Origin: Lepisosteus oculatus
Lineage: Eukaryota; Chordata; Actinopteri; Semionotiformes; Lepisosteidae
NCBI RefSeq assembly: GCF_040954835.1
Contig: NC_090705.1
Coordinates: forward strand, 16,690,436 to 16,754,435
Direction: 5' to 3'
Length of the DNA stretch: 64,000 nucleotides
The position numbers were made by a program, and so were the translations under genes. This document shows positions 37,181 through 48,480 of this stretch, piece by piece (the stretch's first letter is position 1; every line of letters begins with the position of its first letter). The notes below the pieces were generated by a model. It saw nothing but the letters and a program-made list of their open reading frames with translations, had not been told where the DNA came from and searched no databases.

Positions 37181-38739
37181 ATACGCTATCATTCTGCCTT
37201 TCCAGAAAACCGCTTTCGAAAAATGTGCTTGCCGCGTAGCTCACTCCCAATCGCACGAAGCTCCCTGCAGAAATCATTTTAAAAACTCTCGAATATCCCG
37301 GGTTTTGCCATTCTTAAGATTTGCAATGCAAAGTTTACACCTCTCCAGTGCCTTTACTGCAGATGCACATTATTTGTTTTAAGGTGCACCCAACATTTAA
37401 CCAAACTAAAGTCAAGTTGTAACTTCCACAAATCCATGAGTTGTGTTACGATACCTTTAACACTCGAGGCAGCAGACACAAGTGTGCTGCAGGGCCAGAC
37501 CTGACAAATCCAAGCTCGGGATAACTTCAGATGCCCGTGTGTCATTTCTCAGTCCTCAACTGGGTGCCTCTTATTCACCTCTCTGGGCTGTCAGTGAGTT
37601 AGAATCGTTTCCCATCGTGCTAAATACCCCGGTCTCACATCTGAGCTCCTTAACTCTTGGCATCATTACCCTTTACGTACTGTACTGGCAAACATGTTCC
37701 CTACATTAAGTGTCCTAGTCTGCAAAATGCTGGCACGGGCATTTATATCACAATGGCTCATTAATTTCAAGTTCTATTGGAAGGATAAAAATAAAGAACA
37801 GCCTACAAGCAGCTGGAAAAAAAAATCACACCATAAATAATCATAAGGGAACGTTCCCCAGCTCCTGGACATTGTTTCTGTAAAGCAATTCGGTTTGTGG
37901 CAGGTTGTTTTTTTTTTTAAAACAAACTTGTACCCAGAAATTCCTTTTCATGTTTCCTTCCCAAATTTGGAACTGTAACTGTAACTCAGCCCCGGCTTGC
38001 TCTGACAGAGTCACAGACACTCGCGCGGCGCATTTCACCGTGAGGCCGACAGCACCTGGGGGTCAGTTCACTTGACGAGCGACGTGTCCTTCGATATCCT
38101 TAAAGGCTCTTCTACGTGGTGGTGCCAGGACGCCTCTGCCAAATGACGTCCACCCATCCGCAGCAACACGCGAGTAATTGTGCGCTCCTGCCGATGACAG
38201 CTGAACGGAAACCGGCATTTCAGACGGACAAGAGAACATGCGCTGAACCGAACTGGAGAGCACATGAAGAGCCTAAGCAAGTAATATATTTGATTAGGGG
38301 AACTTCGTGAAGGTAGGAAAGCCTTTAGACTTGTGTTACTTTGATTACTTCGTGACTCAAAGTGAAGTTGTTTTAAGGTGTGAAAGAGCAGGAATTTGGT
38401 GGTGATCTATAAAACCTGCCGGACTTGGGCCCCTAAGCTCGATGCCGGAGACTCATGCTCACACAAACAAGAGTGCATTAAAACAGGGATTATTTGTGGT
38501 TTAATTATAGTAAAACATAATTCCAAAAATTGGTGAGAAGAAGAAGTTTGCTTTCCCTCACTTTAGGTCAGACACCTGTTGAAACTCCCAAACAGTATCT
38601 ATTTGCTGGGTTCCCCAAAGGGAAAACCTAAGGCTATATGTGACCACTGTATTAGCTTGTGAATTAACTAGCTACTGTATCTTATTATTGTAACTGAACA
38701 ATATTATCCTGTAAAATGTGATATCTGACCACAATTACT
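37181..38739. other. Intronic stretch, nothing recognised
   Basis: Non-coding; a T-run at about 37909-37918. No gene or repeat assigned. Confidence 0.35.
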
Positions 38740-38890
38740 AGTCTGATTATAAGGAATTCATCGCGGATGTAGGCCTCAGGTCCTGCCTGAGGAAGAGATT
38801 TGTGCTCGAAATGTGTCTCTATTTGCTATTTTCTGTCTACATCAAGCCACCATTGTGTTCTCTTTGCTCATTCAGGAGCCGTTTCTTATT
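38740..38890 (+). repeat. Relative of the GAAACG-motif repeat
   Basis: CTGAGGA (38787-38793), one A, GAG, a seven-base loop, CTC (38805-38807), then GAAA (38808-38811). It is followed by a T-rich segment and TTGTGTTCTCTTTGCTC, as in block C. The stem sequence differs from the other copies but still pairs. Confidence 0.5.
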
Positions 38891-39054
38891 TTACAACCAC
38901 TGAGGCATAAAGTCTTTTTTCACTTTTAAAAATCTCGTGGCAAGTGACAAAGGGACGCAAAATTGTGCTGTCAGCCGATGATTCAGCTATGAGGAAACAG
39001 TGTTTTTTTTTCTACATCTTACTAAGATAGCACTCAAGGGGCCAAAACCCTAAC

Positions 39055-39338
39055 ACGGGGCAGAGCAGTGGCTCTGTGGCTAAGGATCTGCGCCTGTGAC
39101 TGGAAGGTTGCCGGTTCAAATCCCGCGGCCGGCAGAGGAATCCTACTCCGTTGGGCCCCTGAGCAAGGCCCTTAACCCTAACTGCTCCAGGGGCGCCGTA
39201 CAATGGCAGACCCTGCGCTCTGACCCCCAGCTTCTCTCCCTGTCTGTGTGTCTGTGTCTCCATGGAGAAAAGCTGGGTTATGCAAAAAGACAAATTCCTA
39301 ATGCAAGAAATTGTATAGGGCTAATAAAGAAACATTAC
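39055..39338 (+). mobile_element. tRNA-headed SINE, family 1
   Basis: The tRNA-like head has GTGGCTCTGTGGCTAAGG (A-box region) and a good B box GGTTCAAATCC (39113-39123). The body has GGGCCCCTGAGCAAGGCCC and CTGCTCCAGGGGCGCCGTAC, and the tail runs AAATTCCTAATGCAAGAAAT and ends TAATAAAGAAACATT. It is better preserved than the copy at 2508-2776. Confidence 0.9.
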
Positions 39339-40974
39339 AACGTGAAATTTTTCACCGAAAACTGCAATTGTTGACTATTTTTTATTGATGGTTTCTTTCA
39401 TTCATGTACAAAAAACACATTGGTTAATTAGTGAAAGCGCAAGTTTCTATAAACATTTTAAAATTTTACGTTTGTTAATCAACCTAGACTTCACGGAAAC
39501 GTGGGATTTTCAGACCAAGGAGATTTGGCCCCAGTGCGTGGGATCTGAGGGCTGTACATACCATCGAGGCTGCTAGCTGGCAAATGATCTTGCAGCGTCC
39601 TACTACAAATCAGTAATTCAATAAAGATTCCTGTGGACATTTTGTTAGCGTTCACACATTTGTTTAGCCAAGCAGGGCTGATTTTCGGCGAAGCTGCTCC
39701 TCTGGCCTGTATTCAACTACAGGAACCATGATTTGAGTATCTGCCTTCAGCGTTTGTTTTATGAGATTCTCATTTTGGCCAGTTAAACTGGTGAGAAATT
39801 TGCATCACGCACTGAGCCTGCCAGAGGATATTCTCATCATGAATATTCAGCAGAATGCGCCTGCTTTTAACGCAGCAGCCCTTGAAATACTTTGGAACTT
39901 TCTACTGCATTCACATAAAGCCCATTTTAGATATAAAGCACACTTTGCTTAAAATATGCCTAAGTGTTCATTTCTTTCCCCCCAGTTTTTAAAACCATAG
40001 GAACTCAATGGGGAATTTAAAGAAAAAGGCTTCAGAATCAGCTTTCAAACGTAACAGCAGCAACCAAACATCACCTTGTTTAACAGATGCTGTTCCACCC
40101 GAAAATCAAGAGGCAATTCCTCTTTAGGTTGCCCAAGCACATTTTAGATTAATCGTAATGTCCAGTCACTTCCGGTCCTCACTGTACTTAACCAGCAATA
40201 CTTCCACATTCAGAGATGCGTAACTTCATAACCTGTACACCTCCAAAAGATCATATGAACACTGCACTTGGATTAAACGGACATGACCGAAACAGTCAAA
40301 GGCCTCTCTGAATCTGAAGCTGAAACAAGTACAGCAATAGAACTAATCATATCTGTGGTGTTTTTTATCACACTAAAACCCCAGCAATTTGCAACTAAGG
40401 AAAATGCCACTAAGTGACTGTGCCTGAAACATATACACAAAATGCCTGTTTGTTTTCAGCATGGAAATGCACTGCAGATGGGCAGACACAGCATACCGCA
40501 AGACCAGCTTAACTGCAAAGAGGAAAATGACTTTTAGGTTTTCAGGTGCACTGGTGTAGTTTACTGTATGTCCAAGGAACTCAGGCTCCTTTTAAAACAC
40601 TGTACAGGAAGACTGTGTTAAACAACCGCACCTTTTGGGCAATGTGAAATACTCTGGCACCTTTAGCTCGTTCTAACTGAGCATTCGTTCATTACATAAA
40701 TGTATATTAAACATAAGAAACACCAAAACCAAAACAGAGTAACCCTTTTTTTGTTGACACTTAAACCTAAAGCTTAATCTACAACACGAACAAGAGATGT
40801 GAGAGGTGAAGAAAAACCCAAACTTTTTTCACAGCATAACCCTGCAAGACTGCAATCATTACAAGACTGTGTATGTCACACAGTGCCCTTATTCTTTTCT
40901 CAGTGTCATTCTATCAAACTGGTTTGGCAGGTGGTTTTGACAAAACCGGCCATTTCTTGCAGTCTTGACTTCTT
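39339..40974. other. Intronic stretch, nothing recognised
   Basis: AT-rich non-coding sequence. Confidence 0.35.
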
Positions 40975-41290
40975 TAACTTTATTCTTTATTCAACTTTAT
41001 TGTCATTAAACTTACACAGGTGCATAGTATAATGGAAAGTGTTTCTCATTAGTCACTCAGGTGCAGTATATAAATAGGACAGAAGATAAGACAATAGACA
41101 GTAACACGATAGCAATAACAGTAACATGTAATAACATAACATAACATAAATAACATGTAATCAAAACTGTGCAAAATTCCGCAAACAGAGAAAATATAAC
41201 AGGACAAAAACAGTGCAAGGTAATTCTTGGAACAGTGCAAAAATAGTATGGTTAATTAATAAATATTAAATATTATTATGACCGGGTACA
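40975..41290 (-). repeat. Probable LINE 3' tail fragment
   Basis: CAACTTTATTGTCATTAAAC on the plus strand, followed by long A-rich non-coding sequence with AACAT repeats (41128-41160), is the look of a fish LINE 3' end in reverse orientation. No coding remnant was seen, so the family is not assigned. Confidence 0.4.
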
Positions 41291-41539
41291 GTTTTACTGG
41301 GCTATCGAGGGGACAGTACAATTTTGGCTTACATGTGTGTGTAGTGGTGTAGGAGTACAGTCATAGTGGATTCAGGAAGATGTTAGGAGAGATCATAATA
41401 TGGTGGGAGAGAGTGGGGGCATTTAACACTATTGCTTTGACCGGTAACTGAAGTCTAACTCCAGCAGTGAAGTTTTGCGATGTGAGCTGGCTGATGCTTT
41501 CATCCCACTTTCAGTACATTGGCACCCATCTATTTGTCT

Positions 41540-41770
41540 GTGAATTTTATTTTGGTTAAAGTACAAGAAGCAGTGGCCCTCCTTGGATTTGAACCTAGAA
41601 GCTTTCACTTACAAGCCCAGAGCCCTACACACTGCTCCGCACAGCTGCCAACGCTGCCCACTCACGCCTGTGTGATGGCACAGCACTGCCGACTTGGAAC
41701 CCAGTACAAGCCTGCTCTGCAGCTCGATTTCCACGCGGAGGGCCTACTCCTAGGTCCCTACACTAAAGAC
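41540..41770 (-). mobile_element. tRNA-headed SINE fragment, possibly V-SINE-like
   Basis: On the minus strand CGGAGCAGTGTGTAGGGCTC and B box GGTTCAAATCC (in TTCTAGGTTCAAATCCAAGG) precede GGGCCACTGCTTCTTGTAC. This order resembles the tRNA-like head of vertebrate V-SINEs. The conserved V-SINE core was not securely identified. Confidence 0.5.
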
Positions 41771-43004
41771 AATTGGAGTTAAAACACCGCTGACACTCCT
41801 TTACACATGAAGTGCACTGAACAACATGCCATGCAGTGAGAGGACTACACTGCACGTTTCCATAGATTAGACACATCTCCGAGATAAAGTAAATCGTTTT
41901 AATCATCTTCAAATGCTAAAAATATACTGTACCCTATTCTAAAAAAACGTTAACCACTTTTCTGATCCCAGCTCTAAACTAAAACAAAATACTCAACTAA
42001 ACATAATTGGTCAGCAATGCAGATCACAGAAACCATGCCCACATCCAATCAATAACATGCTATGCTTTTATGATTCCGACAACAGGCTGAACAATTCAAT
42101 CATTCATTTTATGCCCTTTTAGTAGATGGGCTTACTTCTAAAAGCCCAGATCATATGGTAATCCACCCCTCTTTCTCTTTATCCAATTGTAGCAAGCAAG
42201 CCTTCAAAGGTTCACCGTTTTGACCACAGCCCCAGATACCAGAGTCTGAGCTATTGTAGGGTTTCTGGGGTGCAGGATCTTAATCAAATTATACCACTCA
42301 CAAAAAAACAGCAAATTACCTTTTATTGAGACAAGGTAACAAGCAAGAAAACACCACCAAGTGTGCTGCAGCCTTATCCATTAGACCCTAAAACAGATCA
42401 ACCTCTCTGTAATGCCAGTTACATTGAATAGAAAATGACATCCCTGCTCATTGACACTTAAATCAGTCCTTCTATGCCATGCTCTATTTCTTGCCATTAA
42501 TGGTTTAAAAATTCTGATACAGCCAAACACTAAATCACAAGCCAAAATATCAACATCCTGAGGTCCTGTGTTGAGGATTTAAAGAAATGAGTACTAGAGT
42601 GGATCTAGACGAACGTGCAAAAATGTTGCGTAAATTTTTTGTTTGCTTGCATTAAGCAATGTCATACAAGTCACCACCCTGCAAGAAAAGGCATAACTTA
42701 TGTATGCATGTTTAATAATTTGTGTCTTGCTCTTCTAAAACCGGGTTCTGAAAGGTCAAATCTCCTGCTTATGTCTGGCAAAACAGCTCTTGAAAACATC
42801 ATGATTTCAGGAAAGGGGACTTGTCTGTCGAACAAACATTTTAACCACAGGCAACAAACAGCTCCTTTAAAGACTCCTTTCAGTCTGACAATAAAATAAA
42901 AAAACAGCGCTGAGAAGTAACCTCAAAGAATTCAAGTTTGGCAGGAGTAGGTTGCAACTGATTCAGAAATCTCTAATTTTGTATCAGGATTTGTTTCCCC
43001 GTAA
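41771..43004. other. Intronic stretch, nothing recognised
   Basis: AT-rich; a 94-codon plus frame at 42615-42899 has no domain. Confidence 0.35.
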
Positions 43005-43520
43005 TATTATTATTATTAATAATAATAAATAATAATTGCTCACTCGTAGGTAGCGCTTTTCTGGACACTCCACTCAAAGTGCTTTACAGGTAATGGGGAG
43101 TCCCCTCCACCACCACCAACGAGCAGCCCCACCCGGATGATGCGACGGCAGCCATAGTGCGCCAGAACGCTCACCACACATCAGCTATCAGTGGGGAGGA
43201 GAGCAGAGTAATGAAGCCAGTTCAGAGATGGGGATTATAAGGAGGCCATGATTGGTAAAGCCCAATGGGAAACTTGGCCAGGACACTCGAGTTACACCCC
43301 TAATCTTTTCGAGAAACACCCTGGGATTTTTAATGACCGCAGAGAGTCAAGACCTCTGTTTTAAATCTCATCTGAAGGATGGCGCCTTTTTACAGTACAG
43401 TGTCCCCCTCACTATACTGGCGCATTAGGACCCACACAGACTGCAGGGTGAGCGCCCCCTACTGGCCCCACTAACACCTCTTCCAGCAGCAACCTTTTTT
43501 CTTCCCCAGAAGGTCTCCCA
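43005..43520 (-). repeat. Long dispersed fish repeat with L2-type tail
   Basis: On the minus strand it ends in AGTGTCCAGAAAAGCGCTAC followed by an ATT/AAT microsatellite (43005-43037), the L2 style of 3' end. The body has TGGTGGTGGTGGAGGGGACT, CATCCGGGTGGGGCTGC and GAGCGTTCTGGCGCACTATG. A truncated copy lies at 56010-56116. It is non-coding and probably mobilised by an L2-like LINE. Confidence 0.65.
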
Positions 43521-43544
43521 CCCATGGCTGCTGGCAGGTAAGTA

Positions 43545-43990
43545 AGTTTAAGAATGAGAGGAGCCACTTGGCCCATCCAGCCCATTTGGCAGATAACAGC
43601 TAATTAATCTGAGGGCCTCCAGTTGCTTTTTGAAAGAAGTCAGGGGGCTGGCTTCCACAACATGTCCCGTTTCAGACTCCCACAACCCTAAAAGCTCAAC
43701 ACCATTATTAACTACCGAATTCTAACCACTAGATACCAATAGAAACAATACAGTGTTTCAGATGGATTTTCAAATACAGGTGAAGAACTTCCATATGAAA
43801 ATGATTTTTCTCCCCAAAGAAAAAGGCAAACTAAGATAAGAAAAGGTATTATGCTGACACTAGCACCAACCAGGAGGCACCTCTTCACACAGAGTGTAAA
43901 GTTAGAGAAAACTCAAGATACCAGGATGAGATCCTTAAATCAGCTACTACCTATAGCAACCTGCTGAGCAAATGGCCTTTGTCACCTTTC
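43545..43990 (+). repeat. Pieces of the GAGGCCATT dispersed repeat
   Basis: GAATGAGAGGAGCCACTTGG, then CCCATCCAGCCCA, is the family start. AGGAGGCACCTCTTCACACA (about 43871) belongs to another repeat seen near 7740 (TTCTTTACGCAAAGGGTGG). Both are degraded. Confidence 0.45.
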
Positions 43991-46900
43991 TTATCTTCTC
44001 AGAATCCCCTCATATGGAAATACTGCACAGGGCTCTTCTTTTCTCTAGAAGACACCTGAAAACACTTTACCACTTGAATCTTTTGCAACAGAGAAACGGG
44101 TAGCACACTCACCACGTGAAAAGTGAATTTTTGTTCACAAAAGTAAAAGCTTGAGTACGTTAACGCCCTAATTCATGCAGGAAAAACGCCCACATTAAAG
44201 GTCACCTTAAAAACTGAAGGCCTCACATAAAGGTGAGAGACTGGAAATATGTTAATAATCGACAATGAAAACTATAAAGCAGGTGGGTGGCAGACAACTG
44301 AGAATGTAAAGGAACACAACAGATAGGAAGATCAACCATAAAAAGAAAGACATTGTGTACAAGTCTGCAAAAAACAAAAAGGAGCCTCAAAAAAGTTCAG
44401 AGACAAAACCGCAGCAAACTATATCGATTTATAGAATCATAAAAATACTGAACATATACACTTATAATTAATGTTTGTAAGGCTATAAGTACACACTGCC
44501 TAGGCTTTCAGTAGAGCACTCTTTGGATGGGAAGCAACTGGGTCCAACTATGCAAAATCAATTACTGCTCCTCCTTGGGTGTTGATTTAACGTTGCACAT
44601 GCAGACAGACTTATCCTAGGAAAAATGATGAGACTGTGGTTTTCAGGCCTGCCCGACTTCCGCACTCACAACATGCAGGACATCAAATACTGACTTCATC
44701 AGGACTCTACTCCGCCTTTATTGTGTCATAACTTCCTGCATTATTGACAAAGAAAACGCTTGTTTTTTGGTGTCATTATCTTATCAACAGGAGCACACTA
44801 AGTCCTCAAGAAGATATTGAGGGTGATTTCACATCAAAGTGACCGTGACCACAATGTATCACTGCCTAACTGTTTAGAAACCATGCCTGACTTTTTGAAG
44901 GACAAAAATTATGAACGATACTTTGGAAAGATTTGAACACAGGGGAGTTTTTAAGATTTTTTCTTTTACCTCTGGGACTTACAATTATGCAAGGAAAGAC
45001 AATTAAAAAGTACAGAAGAATATGTTAAAGTGCAAATCTAGTGTGCTTTAGCCATTTGTACAGCAGAGGTATTCATCATACAGTATTAATGTGTCTATCT
45101 TTCATAATGCTGTGAAGTAGGATTAGTGAATCGGGAAATATCTCTGATATGCTGTAGCAACAGAACTTAGTCTTTCACAATTCTAATGCAGTGTCAAATA
45201 CAGTACAAGACAAAGTAATTTAATTTTACTGGAAAAATGATAAAGAAACATTAAGATGCACAGGATAATTCCTGTTAACACAGTAAAGCCTACATAATTG
45301 GTATGCAAACCAAAAACTAGTCTGTCAAACTCATCTAACTATGTATGCGAACAGTACACATGACTCTTAACTACTTTAAAAGTCAATTTTATTAACAAAT
45401 GCCTCTCTACTGTGGCTCCCTGTTGAGGTTTCTATTAAGAGACATACAGTCGTTTTTTAACTGCACTACTGAAAATCACAGCATTAAATTAGCATGTAAA
45501 AATGTTTCCCCTTTCAAAACAATCCAGTGAAGCAGGTAAAGAATCTTGACCCTTCTTAAAAATTTTACTGTGACCAGATCTTTTCAGGGACACCAGACAG
45601 TACAATTGTACACCTTCTCATTGCAATTAATTAGTCAACCCAAATGCTGTTAAACAGCCCACACTGTTTCAGGTTTAGTGGTGGCTGGTGAGCTGGTGGG
45701 TATCTAAGGTTTCAGGACTACAACTGCTCTGAAGAAACTCACCGTTCCACAAATCTACACGAAAGCATCGGTAGGTTCTATTTAGAAATATGTCAGAATG
45801 ATTAAATTATCAATATTTATGATATATTCAAACAATTTTCTTTATTTCTGGATCCTCCTTTAAACCTGCATAAACAATAACTAAATATTTTTACTGTCAA
45901 TAAAAGTCTATTTTTTTAGCAAATGAAAGGTAAAGTGCCTCTTTTACATCCAGTAAACAACATACAGAAAATACTGATGGGAACATATATTTACATTTTA
46001 GAAACGTGTACAAAGATCTAAAAAAGTCCATACTCGTATGTAAGACCAGGTGTGAGAGAAAAAAAAGCCTTATAGACACTTAAAACTTTAAAATGTAATT
46101 GCAGTCTTGAACCACCTAAGCCTGAAAAGGATTATACAGTAGTAGCAGAATTTCCCCATCTTTTGAGCAATTAACCAACATGCCTTTTTAAAATTTTCAG
46201 TGTCCTATCACAGTTTTCATCTCAGTTTGACCTGTAAAATTTGCCAACAGTTTATCATTAATTTGTTTCCTTTGCATTTCTGTGTTCTTCCAGATTTCAA
46301 GAGAGTCTTGACTCCATAGGGCAACATTCAAACTCTTAACATGCTAATTACTGTAGGTCCTGCTGTACAAGCAGGGCATGAATGTACACTGTCAGCAAAA
46401 CGTATCATCCCATCACCTCATCGGGACAGTGCCTGGCTAGACTAAAGATTTCATTTTCAACGCCCCCTCTCGTTTGTAACCTGTCTTGGGTTCTGAACAG
46501 GATATCGATAACAGATGTTCTATACATTAGTTTCACATGCTCATATCAACTGAAAAAAGAAACAACCACCATCCTATTAGTATAGAAATGTGCATTGAAA
46601 ACTGCCTGTGCACACAAGGGGAAAAGTCAGCTATAAACCTTTTTACATCTCAAATAATTCCGTTAAGACACTGCACAAACATAAAAGTACCCCAAACATG
46701 CTAATTATGACAAGCTTAACTGCCCATAAATTAGAATAAGCTTTGATGTGCGAGTCATAAGCATTATTTTAGGGGAAGTTTTAAAAAAAATGGTGAAAGA
46801 TGGTCGATGAATTATATGAGAGGACTCTCAATATATCCACCTTAACACCACGATACTGATGAGAAAACTGATTCCCACAGGTGCCTGCCTCATCAGAATG

Positions 46901-47139
46901 TTTTAAAGTGTCTCGGTAAGATTTGTTTTGTTTTTTTTTACAGAAAACCTATCTACGCTAAGTTAGACATGGCTCAATACGTATGCTTCACATAAATAAT
47001 GCAAAAGAGCGGCTGAAGGAGGGCTCTGGTTAATGTTTACCACCACCAATCAAAACTTCTCATTGAAATCGTCATCCTCTGCATATCTTTTCAATCCTTA
47101 CCCTAGTCCAATATACTGTATAACGCACATTTGAATCCT
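43991..47139. other. Intronic stretch, nothing recognised
   Basis: AT-rich non-coding sequence up to the start of the CpG-rich promoter region. Confidence 0.35.
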
Positions 47140-48225
47140 TCACCGGGGTCCTTGATGTTAAGACGCGTGGCGAGTGTAGCAGTGTAGATACAGTACCAAC
47201 ACCATACCACGTCCAACACATACCGGCTGTTTTAAAACGCGCTGGACAGCCAGACCAAACTCCATCACGAGTTACATTTGAAGACACGGTCTGAAGTCCG
47301 GCTCTGCTCGGGAAGAGGCAGAAAGCGCGCTTCCACAGAGCAGGGGGCGTAAGGTCCGGAGAGTGTGCTTTTGAACTCTTACTAGCCCAGGAGGTCTCAC
47401 GGTACAGATCCAGACCCAGTCGAGCGGGTCATATCGACAATATCCCGAGAGGAGACGCGGTGCTGCGCGTTTTTAACTCTGCTCACGGCGATCACACCGC
47501 GGACACCCCGTCCGGGTCAGGAGCGCAAGCAGTTTTGTGGAGACGAGCCTCCTTCCATCCAGACGAAGGGACACTCCTCGGAAAGGCGTGCTAAATCTCT
47601 GGTGACAGGACAGGGACGGGCTCACACGACACGTTTTTGTTTTGTTTTGTTTTCGGACAACGCTAGACAGAGAATTTTTAAAACCACCGACAGAACTGTC
47701 GGCTGATTTTTCGAGCAAAGCCACTATCCTGGGAGGCTGACACGGGATCGCCACTTGTCCCTGTCAAAGATACCGGGCTGATCCCCGAATGATTCACAGA
47801 CACATGTGGAAATACTGACCGATCACCTCGGTCCCAATCTCACCCCCACCCAGCCTTCGTGAATGGTGTTCGATTTCGCCACTTTAAAGCACTGCATCCA
47901 TTTCCAGCTTTTCAAGTCTCCAGTTTCTTTCACTCAAGTTCGCAGCCCGCGACTCTGTAACTTGACTCCCCTCGGCCGATTAATCCAACACAATAAGCAC
48001 CCAAACCGAAAAGGAAACATCAGCAACTTCGTTTTCAATTTCACTGCCTTACCCCACCTCCCTCTCTCCCTCCCCCCCTTCACTGTCACATTTCCAAGTG
48101 TCGCTGGTTGTAGTGAAGTTTAGGAAGAAAATGACTTGAGAAGTTCAAAACCCCTACTTTCGCAAGCGCAACGCTAGAAACCAGCGCGCACACACGCACA
48201 CTGAGCAAGAACAAATCAAACTCAC

Positions 48226-48395
48226 CTACCCAATTTAAGCTTCTGGCTGAAACTTCCAAGCCACTTGTTACTCCTTCCGTTGATACAGACTAAACTCGCT
48301 GTCTGATGCCCCCCTACCTCCACCTCGCTTCTTTCCCAGGAGCTAGTTTAGCACTTCACGGGCAATAACAACATGGCTCCCGCAGCGGCGGCCGC
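48226..48395 (-). other. plekhf2: Probable non-coding exon 1 of plekhf2 (5' end approximate)
   Basis: On the minus strand the sequence leaving the CpG-rich promoter ends in GGTAG followed by GTGAGT (donor 48225-48220), a near-perfect vertebrate splice donor. No long frame crosses it, as expected for a 5' UTR exon. The upstream limit is a guess set by the CRE and the CpG peak at about 48400. Joining it to the acceptor at 24178 gives an intron of about 24 kb. The link is inferred from orientation and spacing; no transcript evidence is available here. Confidence 0.5.
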
Positions 48396-48397
48396 CG

Positions 48398-48405
48398 TGA
48401 CGTCA
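48398..48405. promoter_or_regulatory. Consensus CRE, TGACGTCA
   Basis: A perfect 8-bp CREB/ATF palindrome inside the CpG-rich core, just upstream of the presumed transcription start of plekhf2. Known biology: full CREs near CpG-island transcription starts are commonly occupied by CREB/ATF factors. Use in this gene is inferred. Confidence 0.55.
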
Positions 48406-48480
48406 CCGCGCACGCAGCGTGCGCGCAGCAGGAAGGCTGGGATGTGACTGCGCGTTCACGTTTTGAAGAAGGCTGAGACG

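Larger units (their letters stand above)
24181..48225 (-). other. plekhf2: Probable plekhf2 intron 1
   Basis: Bounded by the donor at 48225-48220 and the acceptor at 24180-24178 on the minus strand. It is AT-rich, has no convincing coding frame and carries several repeats that are listed separately. The longest frame inside it (24428-24868, 146 codons on the plus strand) is low-complexity and has no recognisable domain. Confidence 0.45.
47140..48480. promoter_or_regulatory. plekhf2: CpG-rich promoter region of plekhf2
   Basis: CpG dinucleotides are frequent here (47280-47530, 47930-48000 and especially 48340-48480), against a CpG-poor, AT-rich background on both sides. The core near 48370-48420 combines a GC-rich block, the CRE palindrome TGACGTCA (48398-48405) and ACATGGC, a YY1-like motif, at 48371-48377. 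There is no obvious TATA box. This is the expected look of a housekeeping-type CpG-island promoter. It could in principle drive transcription in both directions, but no plus-strand gene was recognised. Confidence 0.65.

Noticed and set aside
36475-37382. Overlapping frames of 100-191 codons around 36.5-37.4 kb
   Set aside because: They lie across two CpG-rich SINE family 2 copies on both strands, which accounts for the open frames.
41128-41160. Short regularly spaced AACAT units considered as a CRISPR-like array
   Set aside because: A plain A-rich microsatellite inside a LINE tail in a vertebrate genome; no spacers.
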